DNA from: Nonomuraea fuscirosea
GTDB lineage: Bacteria > Actinomycetota > Actinomycetes > Streptosporangiales > Streptosporangiaceae
Assembly: GCF_003001935.1 (NCBI RefSeq)
Contig: NZ_PVNG01000032.1
Coordinates: 60,809-124,808 of the forward strand
Length of the DNA stretch: 64,000 nt
Direction: 5' to 3'
Part shown: piece by piece, positions 7,622-15,066 of the stretch
Numbering within the stretch: position 1 is the stretch's first letter
Layout of the letters: each line of letters opens with the position of its first letter
Notes under the pieces: model-generated
What the model was told of the DNA's origin: nothing
Databases searched by the model: none
The model's input: the letters and a program-made list of their open reading frames with translations, nothing else
Made by a program: the position numbers and the translations under genes

Positions 7622-9061
7622 GTGCGCGCACTGGCACGCAAGGGCAAGTCGGCGATGGTCCGGCTCTATCGGGGGTACAACCGGCGCAAGAGACGTGAGG
7701 CGCCGCCGCCCTCGATCCGGCGGGTACGCATCCTGCTGCTGCACGCCAACGGGATGGGGGGCACCATCCGCACCGTGTTCAACCTGGCCAGTTACCTGGC
7801 CGAGGAGCACGATGTGGAGATCGTCAGCGTGCTGAAGGAGGCGGAGGCGCCGTTCTTCCCCATCGATCCCCGGGTGAAGTTCCGTTTCCTGGACGATCGG
7901 CTCGATCCCGGCATCGACCCGGTGCGCGCGATGTTGTCGAAGCTGCCGAGCCGGCTCATCCCCAAGGAGGAGTCGGCGTACCACAGGTTCAACCTCTGGA
8001 CCGACCTCAAGCTGGCGCGTTACATCCGCTCGCTGGACACCGGCGTACTCATGGCCACCCGCCCGGGGCTCAACCTCGCGCTCGCCCAATTAGCCCAGCC
8101 CGGCGTGATCACGATCGGGCAGGAACATGTGGCGTTGCGTACTCAGGCCGAATCCATCCAGGAGCTGATCAAGTGGCGATATCGCCGCCTGGACGCCCTG
8201 GTCACCCTCACCAAGGCCGATCTGGCCGACTACCGCGAGACGCTGCCGAAGAAACCGCGCAAGCTGATTCGCATCCCCAACGCCGTGCCGCCGATGACGG
8301 GCGAGGTGTCCAAGCTCGACGCCAAGGTGGCCGTCGCGGTCGGCCGGATGACCCGGATCAAGGGCTTCCACCGGCTGATCACCGCCTGGGAGACCGTCGC
8401 GGCCGCGCATCCCGACTGGAAGCTGCGCATCTTCGGCGCGGGGCCGCAGGAGGAGAACCTGGCCAGGCAGGTCGTCGAGGCGGGGCTCGAGGACAAGGTC
8501 GAACTGCCGGGGCCGACGACCGACGTGGGCGGGGAGCTGGAGAAGTCGTCCATCTTCGTGCTCAGCTCGCGGCACGAGGGCTTCCCCATGACGATCCTGG
8601 AGGCCATGGCGAAGGGGCTGGCCATCGTCAGCTTCAACAGCCCGCACGGGCCCAAGGAAATGATCAAGAACGGGGTGGACGGGCTGCTGGTCAAGCCCCG
8701 TACCAACGCCAATCTCGCCGCCGCGATCATCCGCGTGATCGAGGACGAGGAGTTGCGCCGGGACCTCGCGGCGCGGGCGCAGGAGACGGCGCACAAGTAC
8801 GACCCCGACGTCGTCGGGAAGAAGTGGGACGCGCTGCTGGAGGAACTGCTGGCGCGGCGCGACGGCTCGTGGGCCGCGGCGCGCAAGAACGGGGATCCGG
8901 CCCAGGCGTCCTCCCGGCAGGAACAGGCCGCGGCGTCCCCCGCGCGGGAACAGTCCCCGGCCCAGACGTCCCCCGCCGAGGAACAGTCCCCCGCCCAGGA
9001 ACAGTCCTCCGCGCAGGAATCGTCCCGGGCTCAGGAGCAGCTCGCGCCTCCGTGCCCGTGA
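7622..9061 (+). CDS. GT4-family glycosyltransferase with repetitive tail
   Basis: A 479-residue GT-B fold glycosyltransferase of family 4. The N-terminal domain holds the acceptor-side glycine loop (ILLLHANGMGGTIRTVFNLA). The C-terminal domain has the donor-site signature (VAVGRMTRIKGFHRLI, and SSRHEGFPMTILEAMAKGLAIVSF with the EX7E-type motif). It starts with GTG at 7622 after AAGGGGA, with a basic N-terminus and no signal peptide. Residues after about 425 form a low-complexity Ala/Gln/Glu/Ser/Pro tail translated from an imperfect tandem repeat. The similarity of RFNLWTD and HVALRTQ regions to teichoic-acid-type poly(glycosyl) transferases suggests cell-envelope polymer synthesis, but the substrate is unknown. 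Confidence 0.88.
   Translation: MRALARKGKSAMVRLYRGYNRRKRREAPPPSIRRVRILLLHANGMGGTIRTVFNLASYLAEEHDVEIVSVLKEAEAPFFPIDPRVKFRFLDDRLDPGIDPVRAMLSKLPSRLIPKEESAYHRFNLWTDLKLARYIRSLDTGVLMATRPGLNLALAQLAQPGVITIGQEHVALRTQAESIQELIKWRYRRLDALVTLTKADLADYRETLPKKPRKLIRIPNAVPPMTGEVSKLDAKVAVAVGRMTRIKGFHRLITAWETVAAAHPDWKLRIFGAGPQEENLARQVVEAGLEDKVELPGPTTDVGGELEKSSIFVLSSRHEGFPMTILEAMAKGLAIVSFNSPHGPKEMIKNGVDGLLVKPRTNANLAAAIIRVIEDEELRRDLAARAQETAHKYDPDVVGKKWDALLEELLARRDGSWAAARKNGDPAQASSRQEQAAASPAREQSPAQTSPAEEQSPAQEQSSAQESSRAQEQLAPPCP
8900..9045 (+). repeat. imperfect 15-18 bp repeat in a gene 3' end
   Basis: The last part of the glycosyltransferase gene is built from variants of GC(C/G)CAGGAACAGTCC(C/T)CC, at least six copies. 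They are translated as Ala-Gln-Glu-Gln-Ser-Pro-like blocks, and the frame is preserved throughout. Homologous catalytic domains end before this tail, so it is a repeat-grown C-terminal extension. Confidence 0.7.
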
Positions 9062-9079
9062 CGAGCGGGTAGGCCCGGA

Positions 9080-10000
9080 TCACACGCCCGAGCCGGTGAG
9101 TTCCACCGGCTCGGCGATCACGTCCACCAGCGCGCCGTTGCGGTGCACGGTGATCGGCAGCGGCCGTCCGATCGCGTCGGCGAACATCAGCCGCTGCAGG
9201 CTCTGCGCGTCACCCACCGGGGTACGCCCGGCGCTCAGCACCAGGTCGCCGGCGCGCAGCCCGGCCCGGTGCGCGGGCGATCCCGCCACCACCTCGACCA
9301 CACGCAGGGCGCCGTTCTGCCCGGTGCTCTCGCGCAGGTGCTCGGGCAGCGGCGCTGGCGAGGTCACCAGGCCGAGGAACGCCCGCCTGACCCGGCCGTC
9401 CCTGATCAGCGCGGCGATGATGGAGCGGGTCGTGGCGTTCATCGGCACGGCCAACCCGACCCCGATCCCGGCCACGGCGGTGTTGATGCCGACCACCCGC
9501 GCCCGCGCGTCGGCCAGCGCTCCGCCGGAGTTGCCGGGGTTGAGCGCGGCGTCGGTCTGGATGACGTCCTCGATCAGGCGGGTGGCGGAGCCGCTGCGCG
9601 CGGGCAGCGACCGCCCCAGCCCGGACACCACGCCGGCCGTCACCGAGCCGGTCAGCCCGAGCGGGTTGCCCACGGCCACCACGAGCTGGCCGACCACCAG
9701 CCCGTCGCTGTCGCCGAGCTCGGCGGGCGGCGGCGTGGCGGTGCGCGCCCTGATCACGGCGAGGTCGGACAGGGGGTCGCGCCCGACCACCTCGAAGTCG
9801 CCGGACACGCCGTCGGCGAACGCGACGGTCCCGGTCCTGGAGTAGCCGACCACGTGGGCGTTGGTCAGCAGGAACCCGTCGCCGGTGAACACCACGGCGG
9901 AACCGTTGCCCCGCCCGGCCCGCACGCTGGCCACCCTGGGCAGCAGCTCGGCGGCCACGGAAGACACGACCTGGGAGTAGGCGTCGAGGGGATCGGCCAC
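9080..10000 (-). CDS. HtrA-like trypsin-family protease with PDZ domain
   Basis: A 306-residue S1C-type serine protease. The catalytic triad counted from the chosen start is His49 (TNAHVV), Asp79 (LSDLAV) and Ser158 (NPGNSGGAL), followed by a C-terminal PDZ domain (AGSPAHRAGLRAGDLVLSAG). The GTG at 10000 is chosen because GGAGGT lies just upstream; a TTG at 10012 would place the Shine-Dalgarno inside the gene. No signal peptide or transmembrane segment is present, unlike most HtrA/DegP proteins, so it may act in the cytoplasm. A 112-bp copy of the 3' end lies at 2199-2310. Confidence 0.9.
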   Translation of the reverse strand: MADPLDAYSQVVSSVAAELLPRVASVRAGRGNGSAVVFTGDGFLLTNAHVVGYSRTGTVAFADGVSGDFEVVGRDPLSDLAVIRARTATPPPAELGDSDGLVVGQLVVAVGNPLGLTGSVTAGVVSGLGRSLPARSGSATRLIEDVIQTDAALNPGNSGGALADARARVVGINTAVAGIGVGLAVPMNATTRSIIAALIRDGRVRRAFLGLVTSPAPLPEHLRESTGQNGALRVVEVVAGSPAHRAGLRAGDLVLSAGRTPVGDAQSLQRLMFADAIGRPLPITVHRNGALVDVIAEPVELTGSGV

Positions 10001-10063
10001 CGTGACCTCCAATATGATTACTGGATTACACGGTAACTCTCCCCGTCAAAACCTGAGCGAGCT

Positions 10064-10149
10064 CCGTTCAAAGGGAGGTCCGTTCAGAGCGGGTCCGTTC
10101 AAAAAGGGGGCCCGTTCAAAAGGGGACCGTTCAGAGCAGGGGCCGTTCA
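10064..10149 (-). repeat. 16-bp tandem array containing the crcB stop codon
   Basis: Six copies of CCGTTCA(A/G)A-containing units occur at 10064, 10080, 10095, 10112, 10127 and 10143 (plus-strand coordinates, period 15-17 bp). The last copy supplies the TGA stop codon of the downstream crcB gene on the minus strand, and every other copy repeats that stop trinucleotide. The array fills the gap between the HtrA-like gene and crcB. Confidence 0.85.
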
Positions 10150-10506
10150 GAGCAGGGCCTGGGCGAGGGCGGCGCCGCAGAAGGCCGCGCCGAGCCCGGC
10201 CACCACGCTGGCCACCGCGTTGGCGACCGCGTGGAAGCGCGCCCCCTCCTCCATCAGCCGCACCGTCTCGTACCCCAGCGTCGAGTACGTCGTCAGCGCC
10301 CCGCAGAACCCCGTGCCCGCCAGCGCCATCACCCCGTCACCCAGCGGCAGCGCCGCCAGGAACCCCAGCACCGCCGACCCGCTCACGTTCACGGCGAGGG
10401 TCCCCCAGGGGAAGACCGTGTCGTGCCGCGCCTGCACCGCCCGGTCCGCCACGTACCGCAGCGGCGCTCCGACCGCGGCTCCCAGCACGATCAGCACGAG
10501 CGTCAT
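10147..10506 (-). CDS. crcB: CrcB/Fluc fluoride channel subunit
   Basis: A 119-residue, four-helix membrane protein of the CrcB/Fluc family, which exports fluoride as a dual-topology dimer. Family motifs are GAAVGAPLRYVADR in helix 1, NVSGSAVLGF in helix 2 and GFCGALTTYSTLGYE in helix 3, the last including the pore Thr/Ser/Phe-type segment. The start at 10506 overlaps the stop of the upstream crcB paralogue by ATGA, so the two are translationally coupled and probably form a heterodimer. A tandem repeat array begins at its stop codon. Confidence 0.93.
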   Translation of the reverse strand: MTLVLIVLGAAVGAPLRYVADRAVQARHDTVFPWGTLAVNVSGSAVLGFLAALPLGDGVMALAGTGFCGALTTYSTLGYETVRLMEEGARFHAVANAVASVVAGLGAAFCGAALAQALL

Positions 10507-10970
10507 CGGGCACCGTTCCCGGGTACGAGGCGGGCGGCGCGGCGGGTCAGCCACATGCCGGCCGCCACTGCGGCCACCGCCGCCACCATCGTGGCCACCA
10601 GGTAGGCCAGGCCGGTGAGCGGCGCGCCCGCCTCGACCGTCCGCCGCACGTCCACCGCGTACGTCGAGAACGTCGTGTACCCGCCCAGCACCCCCACCCC
10701 GAGGAACGGCCGCACCAGGCGGTGGGCCGGGCGGACCTCCGTGATCAGCACCATGAGCACCCCGATGAGCAGGCAGCCGGACACGTTGACCAGGAACGTC
10801 GCCCACGGGAAGCCGGCCGGGCCGGTGGGCAGCGCGGTCTGGACGGCGTGGCGGGCCAGCGCCCCGAGCGCGCCGCCGGGGGCGATCACGGCGAGCACCG
10901 GCAAGAGCGGCTCGGCCCGCTGCGCCGGAACGTGAAGATCGACATCGGGGTCGACAGGACGATCAGTCAC
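10503..10970 (-). CDS. crcB: CrcB/Fluc fluoride channel subunit, first of pair
   Basis: A 155-residue CrcB paralogue. Motifs are GGALGALARHAVQ, NVSGCLLIGV and GVLGGYTTFSTYAVD, with four predicted membrane helices. The N-terminal 30 residues are hydrophilic. The GTG start at 10970 (VTDRPVDPDVDLHV) was chosen by family likeness; no clear ribosome binding site is seen, so the start is uncertain. Paired crcB genes are common in Gram-positive bacteria, where the two subunits are thought to assemble as an antiparallel heterodimer. I found no fluoride riboswitch upstream. Confidence 0.88.
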   Translation of the reverse strand: MTDRPVDPDVDLHVPAQRAEPLLPVLAVIAPGGALGALARHAVQTALPTGPAGFPWATFLVNVSGCLLIGVLMVLITEVRPAHRLVRPFLGVGVLGGYTTFSTYAVDVRRTVEAGAPLTGLAYLVATMVAAVAAVAAGMWLTRRAARLVPGNGAR

Positions 10971-11253
10971 ACGACGCAGGCTACCGCCGCCGCCACGGAC
11001 ACCTTCCCCCAGCCCCGTCCGCCACCTCCCCCGACGCACTCCCCCGAGCCCCCGCACCACCCCTCAGGACGCCCTCCCCCGGCCCCACCGCCCCTCTGGA
11101 CGCACTCCGCCCGGCCCCCCACCGCCCCTCCTGGCGCGCTCGCCCGTCCCGTCCGCTCGTCGCGGTGAGATGATCAGTCACACAACCCTTCCCGTGTCAA
11201 AAGCGCCGATGCCGGGAATTTCTCTAGACAACCTGGAGCTCACGGAGGTCTGC

Positions 11254-11967
11254 TTGAGCACCAAGGACGCGGTCGCCGTCCTCGCCGGAGCCATCGTCAT
11301 CGTCTCGTTCATCGGCACTGCCAAGACCCCGCCGGCCACCGCGGCCAGCCCCCTGGGCAACATCAGCGGCACGCTGCCGGGTCTGGCCCCTCTCACCTCC
11401 CCCGACGACAGGCGCGAGGCCCGTGGCCTCATCAAACGCCTGCGCGTCAAAGGCTTCGGCCCCAACACCGGATACCAGCGCACCCGGTACGGGGGCAACT
11501 GGGCCGACGACGCCACCGGGGTGCCGTACGCGCGCAACGGCTGCCGTACCCGGGACGACCTGCTGGCCCGCGACGGCCGGAACGTGAAGTACCGCAAGGG
11601 GTCGAGCTGCGAGGTCGTCTCGATGGAGCTGACCGACCCCTACACCGGGCGGCTCATCCACTGGCACAAGGACAACGCCGCCGAGGTGCAGGTCGACCAC
11701 GTGGTGCCGCTCAACTACGGGTGGCGCATGGGGTCGCGGCACTGGTCGATGACGAAGCGGCTGGACTTCGCCAACGACCCGCTCAACCTGCTGCCCGTGG
11801 ACGGCGAGGCGAACGAGCACAAGGACGCCTCGGGGCCGTCGGGCTGGCTGCCGCCGCGCCGGGGCATCAGGTGCGCGTACGTCACCCGGTTCGCGCAGGT
11901 GGCGCTCAAGTACGACGTCCCCGTCACCCCGGCCGACAAGAAGACCATGCTGGCCCAGTGCCGCTGA
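11254..11967 (+). CDS. secreted HNH endonuclease family protein
   Basis: A 237-residue protein. The N-terminus STKDAVAVLAGAIVIVSFIGTAKTPPATA is a signal peptide or membrane anchor. The C-terminal half matches the secreted DUF1524/HNH group, with VDHVVPLNYGW, FANDPLNLLPVDGEANEHKDASGPSGWLPP and a cysteine-bounded end (CAYVTRFAQVALKYDV...C). The Asp-His of VDHVVPL and the later Asn/His would form the beta-beta-alpha metal site. TTG at 11254 is chosen because CGGAGGT precedes it; the upstream ATG at 11170 has no ribosome binding site. It is likely an exported nuclease for nutrition or competition. Confidence 0.85.
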   Translation: MSTKDAVAVLAGAIVIVSFIGTAKTPPATAASPLGNISGTLPGLAPLTSPDDRREARGLIKRLRVKGFGPNTGYQRTRYGGNWADDATGVPYARNGCRTRDDLLARDGRNVKYRKGSSCEVVSMELTDPYTGRLIHWHKDNAAEVQVDHVVPLNYGWRMGSRHWSMTKRLDFANDPLNLLPVDGEANEHKDASGPSGWLPPRRGIRCAYVTRFAQVALKYDVPVTPADKKTMLAQCR

Positions 11968-11977
11968 GCCGCCGCGG

Positions 11978-12814
11978 CTATCGCGGGTCGATCCAGTCGA
12001 AGCCGCGCCGGAAGGTCTGCTCCGCCAGCACCCGCTGCCCGGCCGTGTTGGGGTGGAAGTAGTCCCACTTGCTGACCTGGTCGAGGGTGAAGGGGTAGGC
12101 GAAGACCGCTCCCCCGTCGGTGCGGCAGGCGGTCCCGTACGCGGCGCACGCCTCGGCCGCCGCCCGGTTGTAGTCGATCACCCTGGCCCGGACCCTGGCC
12201 CGGCGCTCGGTGTCGGCTTTGCGGGTGGAGGTGGGCCGGACCAGCAGGCTCTGGCAGATGCGGCCGACCTGCCAGAACGTACGGGCCAGCGGGTTGCTCC
12301 GCCCGGCCTGCCACAGCCGCCGCACGTCGGGGATGCTGGCCACGAACACCCTGGCCCGCGGCAGCCCCGCGCGCAGCTCGGCCAGGGCGGTGTCCAGCCG
12401 GCGCCGGTAGGTGGCCACCGGGGTCATCGCCTGCTCGGTGCGGGCGCAGGCGTCGACCGCGCCGATGAGGATCGTGACGTAGTCGGCCTTGGCGGCGACC
12501 GCCTTGCGTACCTGGCCGAGCAGGTCGGCGCTGGTGGAGCCGGGGACGGCGAAGGTGAGATTGTGTTTCTGGAGCGTTCCAGACAGCTTCGACAGGCGCA
12601 GGTAGTGGCTGGAGACGGCGGCGTGGTCGCCGGTGGACCAGGAGCGGGCGGTGCAGGAGACGTACCAGCCGCAGGCGTTGAAGCCGGCCGAGATGGAGTC
12701 GCCGAGCGCGGCCATGATCTCGGGGACGGGCTCCGCCGGAGCGGCGGCGTGGGCCGGGACCGAGGCGGCGAGGACGACGGCGGCGGCCAGCGCGGGCCCG
12801 AGGCGAACGATCAT
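11978..12814 (-). CDS. secreted SGNH/GDSL-family lipase or esterase
   Basis: A 278-residue exported hydrolase. The signal peptide covers residues 1 to about 25 (ending SVPAHA-AAP). The SGNH block I is ALGDSISAGF with nucleophile Ser40. Block III is ILIGAVDAC in place of the usual GxND. Block V is WDYFHPNTAGQRVLAEQTF with the catalytic Asp/His pair. Conserved cysteines suggest disulfides, as in secreted actinobacterial SGNH lipases. The start is ambiguous between ATG 12814 and nearby TTG/GTG codons. It converges with the HNH gene with only 10 bp between them. Confidence 0.85.
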   Translation of the reverse strand: MIVRLGPALAAAVVLAASVPAHAAAPAEPVPEIMAALGDSISAGFNACGWYVSCTARSWSTGDHAAVSSHYLRLSKLSGTLQKHNLTFAVPGSTSADLLGQVRKAVAAKADYVTILIGAVDACARTEQAMTPVATYRRRLDTALAELRAGLPRARVFVASIPDVRRLWQAGRSNPLARTFWQVGRICQSLLVRPTSTRKADTERRARVRARVIDYNRAAAEACAAYGTACRTDGGAVFAYPFTLDQVSKWDYFHPNTAGQRVLAEQTFRRGFDWIDPR

Positions 12815-12899
12815 GGCCACCAAGGTAGATAGCCGATCACCCCGCCACTATGGCTACACGGCAAGGTCCGCCAGTTCAGGACCGACTTCATATCCCCGC

Positions 12900-12928
12900 T
12901 TGACAGGCCATAGGCAATCTGGTGATAC
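12900..12928 (+). promoter_or_regulatory. candidate housekeeping sigma promoter
   Basis: TTGACA at 12900-12905 and TGATAC at 12923-12928 are separated by exactly 17 bp. They point at the isochorismate synthase gene and would give a leader of roughly 90-100 nt. Confidence 0.5.
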
Positions 12929-13032
12929 CCAATACCTAACGGCATCCCGCTTTTTCCTGGTTCGTTGCCCGTAACCTCGCATTCACGGGGGTCCGAGTCG
13001 AACGTGTTCAGTTCCCGCATAGAGTGTCTTGG

Positions 13033-14262
13033 GTGAGTGTCGCGCTCGGAACAACCCGCCCGCTGCCGGTTCGCACCACCCTTGTCGGCGACCCCGGTGA
13101 CCTGCTGGCCTCCCTCCCCAGGACGGCCCCCTACGCCTGGATCAGGAACGGCGAGGGCCTGGTCGGATGGGGTGAGGCCGCCCGCGTGACCGTGCCTCCC
13201 GGCCCCGGCAGGTTCGCCTGGGCCCGCCGGTGGCTGGCCGGCGTCCTCGGTGAGGCGCACGTCGACGACGCCGTGGGCGCTCCCGGCTCCGGCGCGGTCG
13301 CCTTCGGCAGCTTCACCTTCGACGAGGACGCCCACGGCTCCGTCCTCGTGGTCCCGCGCGCCGTGCTGGCCCGCCGTGACGGCCAGGCCTGGCTGACCAC
13401 CATCGGGGACGCGCCGCTGGAGTCGTTCACGCCGATCCGCGACCCGGGCCGGATCAGCTACGGCGACGGCAGCCTGAGCGCGCCCGAGTGGGAGCACGTC
13501 GTGGCCCGCGCCGCCAAGCGCATCCGCGAGGGCGAGCTGGAGAAGGTGGTGCTGGCCCGCGACCTGGTCGCCACCGCCGAGCGGCCGATCGACGTGCGGC
13601 TGCTGCTGACCCGCCTGGCCCGGCGCTATCCCGAGTGCTACACGTTCTCGGTCGCGGGACTGGTCGGGGCCACGCCCGAGCTGCTGATCCGGCGTACGGG
13701 GCAGGAGATCGAGTCGCTGGTGCTGGCCGGGACGACGCCGCGCGGCACCGGCGCGGCCGACGACCTCGCCCGCGGCAAGGCGCTGCTGGCCTCGACGAAG
13801 GACCGGCACGAGCACGAGTGCGCGATCGCCTCCGTACGCCAGACGCTGTCGCCCCTGTGCTCCTCGCTGACCACGCCCGACGAGCCCGAACTGCTGGTCC
13901 TGCCCAATGTGCAGCACCTGGCCAGCCACGTCACGGGACGGCTGGCCGACGGGGCCTCCGTCCTGGACGTGGTGGCGGCCATGCACCCGACGGCGGCCGT
14001 CGGCGGCACCCCGACCCCCACCGCGATCGAGGTGATCCGCGAGCTGGAGGGCATGGACCGGGCCGGTTACGCCGGTCCCGTGGGCTGGATCGACGCCCGG
14101 GGCGACGGCGAGTGGGGCATCGCGCTGCGCTCGGGCCTGGTCGAGGGGCGTCGGGCCCGGCTGTTCGCGGGGGGCGGCATCATGGGCGACTCCGATCCGG
14201 CGGCCGAGCTGGCCGAGGCGCAGGCGAAGTTCCGGGTCATGCAGTACGCCCTGGAGGGCTGA
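13033..14262 (+). CDS. isochorismate synthase (chorismate-binding enzyme)
   Basis: A protein of about 409 residues that converts chorismate to isochorismate for menaquinone or siderophore synthesis. The chorismate-binding domain is clear: RIREGELEKVVLARDL, the central LVLAGTTPRGTGAADD, HPTAAVGGTPTPTAIEVI and the C-terminal ARLFAGGGIMGDSDPAAELAEAQAKFR. The start is uncertain: GTG at 13033 fits a leaderless transcript from a TAGAGT -10-like element at 13019, and GTG at 13024 is the alternative. No other men or siderophore genes are adjacent, so I cannot choose between MenF- and EntC-type roles. Confidence 0.9.
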   Translation: MSVALGTTRPLPVRTTLVGDPGDLLASLPRTAPYAWIRNGEGLVGWGEAARVTVPPGPGRFAWARRWLAGVLGEAHVDDAVGAPGSGAVAFGSFTFDEDAHGSVLVVPRAVLARRDGQAWLTTIGDAPLESFTPIRDPGRISYGDGSLSAPEWEHVVARAAKRIREGELEKVVLARDLVATAERPIDVRLLLTRLARRYPECYTFSVAGLVGATPELLIRRTGQEIESLVLAGTTPRGTGAADDLARGKALLASTKDRHEHECAIASVRQTLSPLCSSLTTPDEPELLVLPNVQHLASHVTGRLADGASVLDVVAAMHPTAAVGGTPTPTAIEVIRELEGMDRAGYAGPVGWIDARGDGEWGIALRSGLVEGRRARLFAGGGIMGDSDPAAELAEAQAKFRVMQYALEG

Positions 14263-14279
14263 GCCGGGCGGGCCCGTGA

Positions 14280-14331
14280 TCAGGCAGGCCCCTGATCAAG
14301 CGGGCCCCTGATCAGCAGGTCAGGCAGGTCA
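14280..14331 (-). repeat. 8/16-bp tandem repeat ending in the yigZ stop codon
   Basis: TCAGGC/TCAAGC-type units begin at 14280, 14296, 14312, 14320 and 14329, a period of 16 then 8-9 bp. The last TCA (14329-14331) is the stop codon of the YigZ-family gene on the minus strand. The array lies in the 66-bp gap between two convergent genes. Confidence 0.75.
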
Positions 14332-14949
14332 GGCGGGTACGTGGAGGTCGGCGCCCGGCGTGACGCGGGCCCGGCCGGCCGTCAGCGTGGCCACCCAGTC
14401 GGCGAACGCCGCGACCTCGTCCAGCCCCACCGCCACCGCGAAGGTGACCTCCCCCGCGTACGTCACCTCGCGCACCGCGTGGCGGGAGGCGCGCAGGTCG
14501 TTCTCCACCCGCCCGGCCTGGTCGTGCGCGACCGCGACGTGCACGAGCCTGGCCGGCACCATCCGGACGGGCTCGGCCCGGTCGAGGGTCTCGGTCACCG
14601 CCCCGCCGTAGGCGCGCACCAGCCCGCCCGCGCCCAGCAGGGTGCCGCCGAAGTAGCGCGTCACCACCGCCACCACGTCGCTGAACCCCCGGCCCACCAG
14701 CGCCTGCACCATGGGCGTGCCCGCCGTGCCGCCGGGCTCGCCGTCGTCGTCGCCCTTCTGGACGCGCTCGCCGATCACGTACGCGGTGCAGTTGTGGGTG
14801 GCGCCGGCGTGCTCGGCGCGGCGGCCGGCGATGAAGGCCGCCGCCTCCTCGACCGTGCGGGCCGGGGCCACGGCGCAGATGAAGCGCGAACGCCGCGCCT
14901 CGGTCTCGTGCTCGACGACAGTCGTGAGTGTGAGGTACGGGGCAGACAC
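14329..14949 (-). CDS. YigZ/IMPACT family protein
   Basis: A 206-residue UPF0029/IMPACT-family protein. The signature SRFICAVAPARTVEEAAAFI and the conserved NCTAYVIGE, DDDGEPGGTAGTPM and VVTRYFGGTLLGAGGLVRAYG segments are all present, followed by the C-terminal DUF1949-like ferredoxin-fold domain. The family is linked to translation regulation, but the bacterial role is poorly defined. The start is GTG at 14949. It is convergent with isochorismate synthase and separated from it by a stop-codon-containing repeat. Confidence 0.92.
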   Translation of the reverse strand: MSAPYLTLTTVVEHETEARRSRFICAVAPARTVEEAAAFIAGRRAEHAGATHNCTAYVIGERVQKGDDDGEPGGTAGTPMVQALVGRGFSDVVAVVTRYFGGTLLGAGGLVRAYGGAVTETLDRAEPVRMVPARLVHVAVAHDQAGRVENDLRASRHAVREVTYAGEVTFAVAVGLDEVAAFADWVATLTAGRARVTPGADLHVPA

Positions 14950-15039
14950 ATTCGACAGGGTATGCCGTTGCCGGGGGCACTCCGGGAGCTAGCATGCCGA
15001 CTATCCATCAGGACCTTTAGGGAGGGTCTCGTGACTCCT

Positions 15040-15059
15040 CCGCCCCCCGAAGAGGGCGG
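15040..15059 (-). other. hairpin after tnpB (possible right end / omegaRNA structure)
   Basis: CCGCCC and GGGCGG form a 6-bp stem with an 8-nt loop, 7 bp beyond the tnpB stop. In IS200/IS605 elements the right-end hairpin and the guide-bearing omegaRNA overlap this region. I cannot tell from sequence alone whether it is the transposition hairpin, part of an omegaRNA, or a terminator. Confidence 0.45.
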
Positions 15060-15066
15060 CTTCTCG

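Noticed and set aside
13440..13540. A long plus frame overlapping isochorismate synthase (13488-14279)
   Set aside because: It is a different-frame shadow of the chorismate-binding domain with Arg/Gly/Ala-biased translation.
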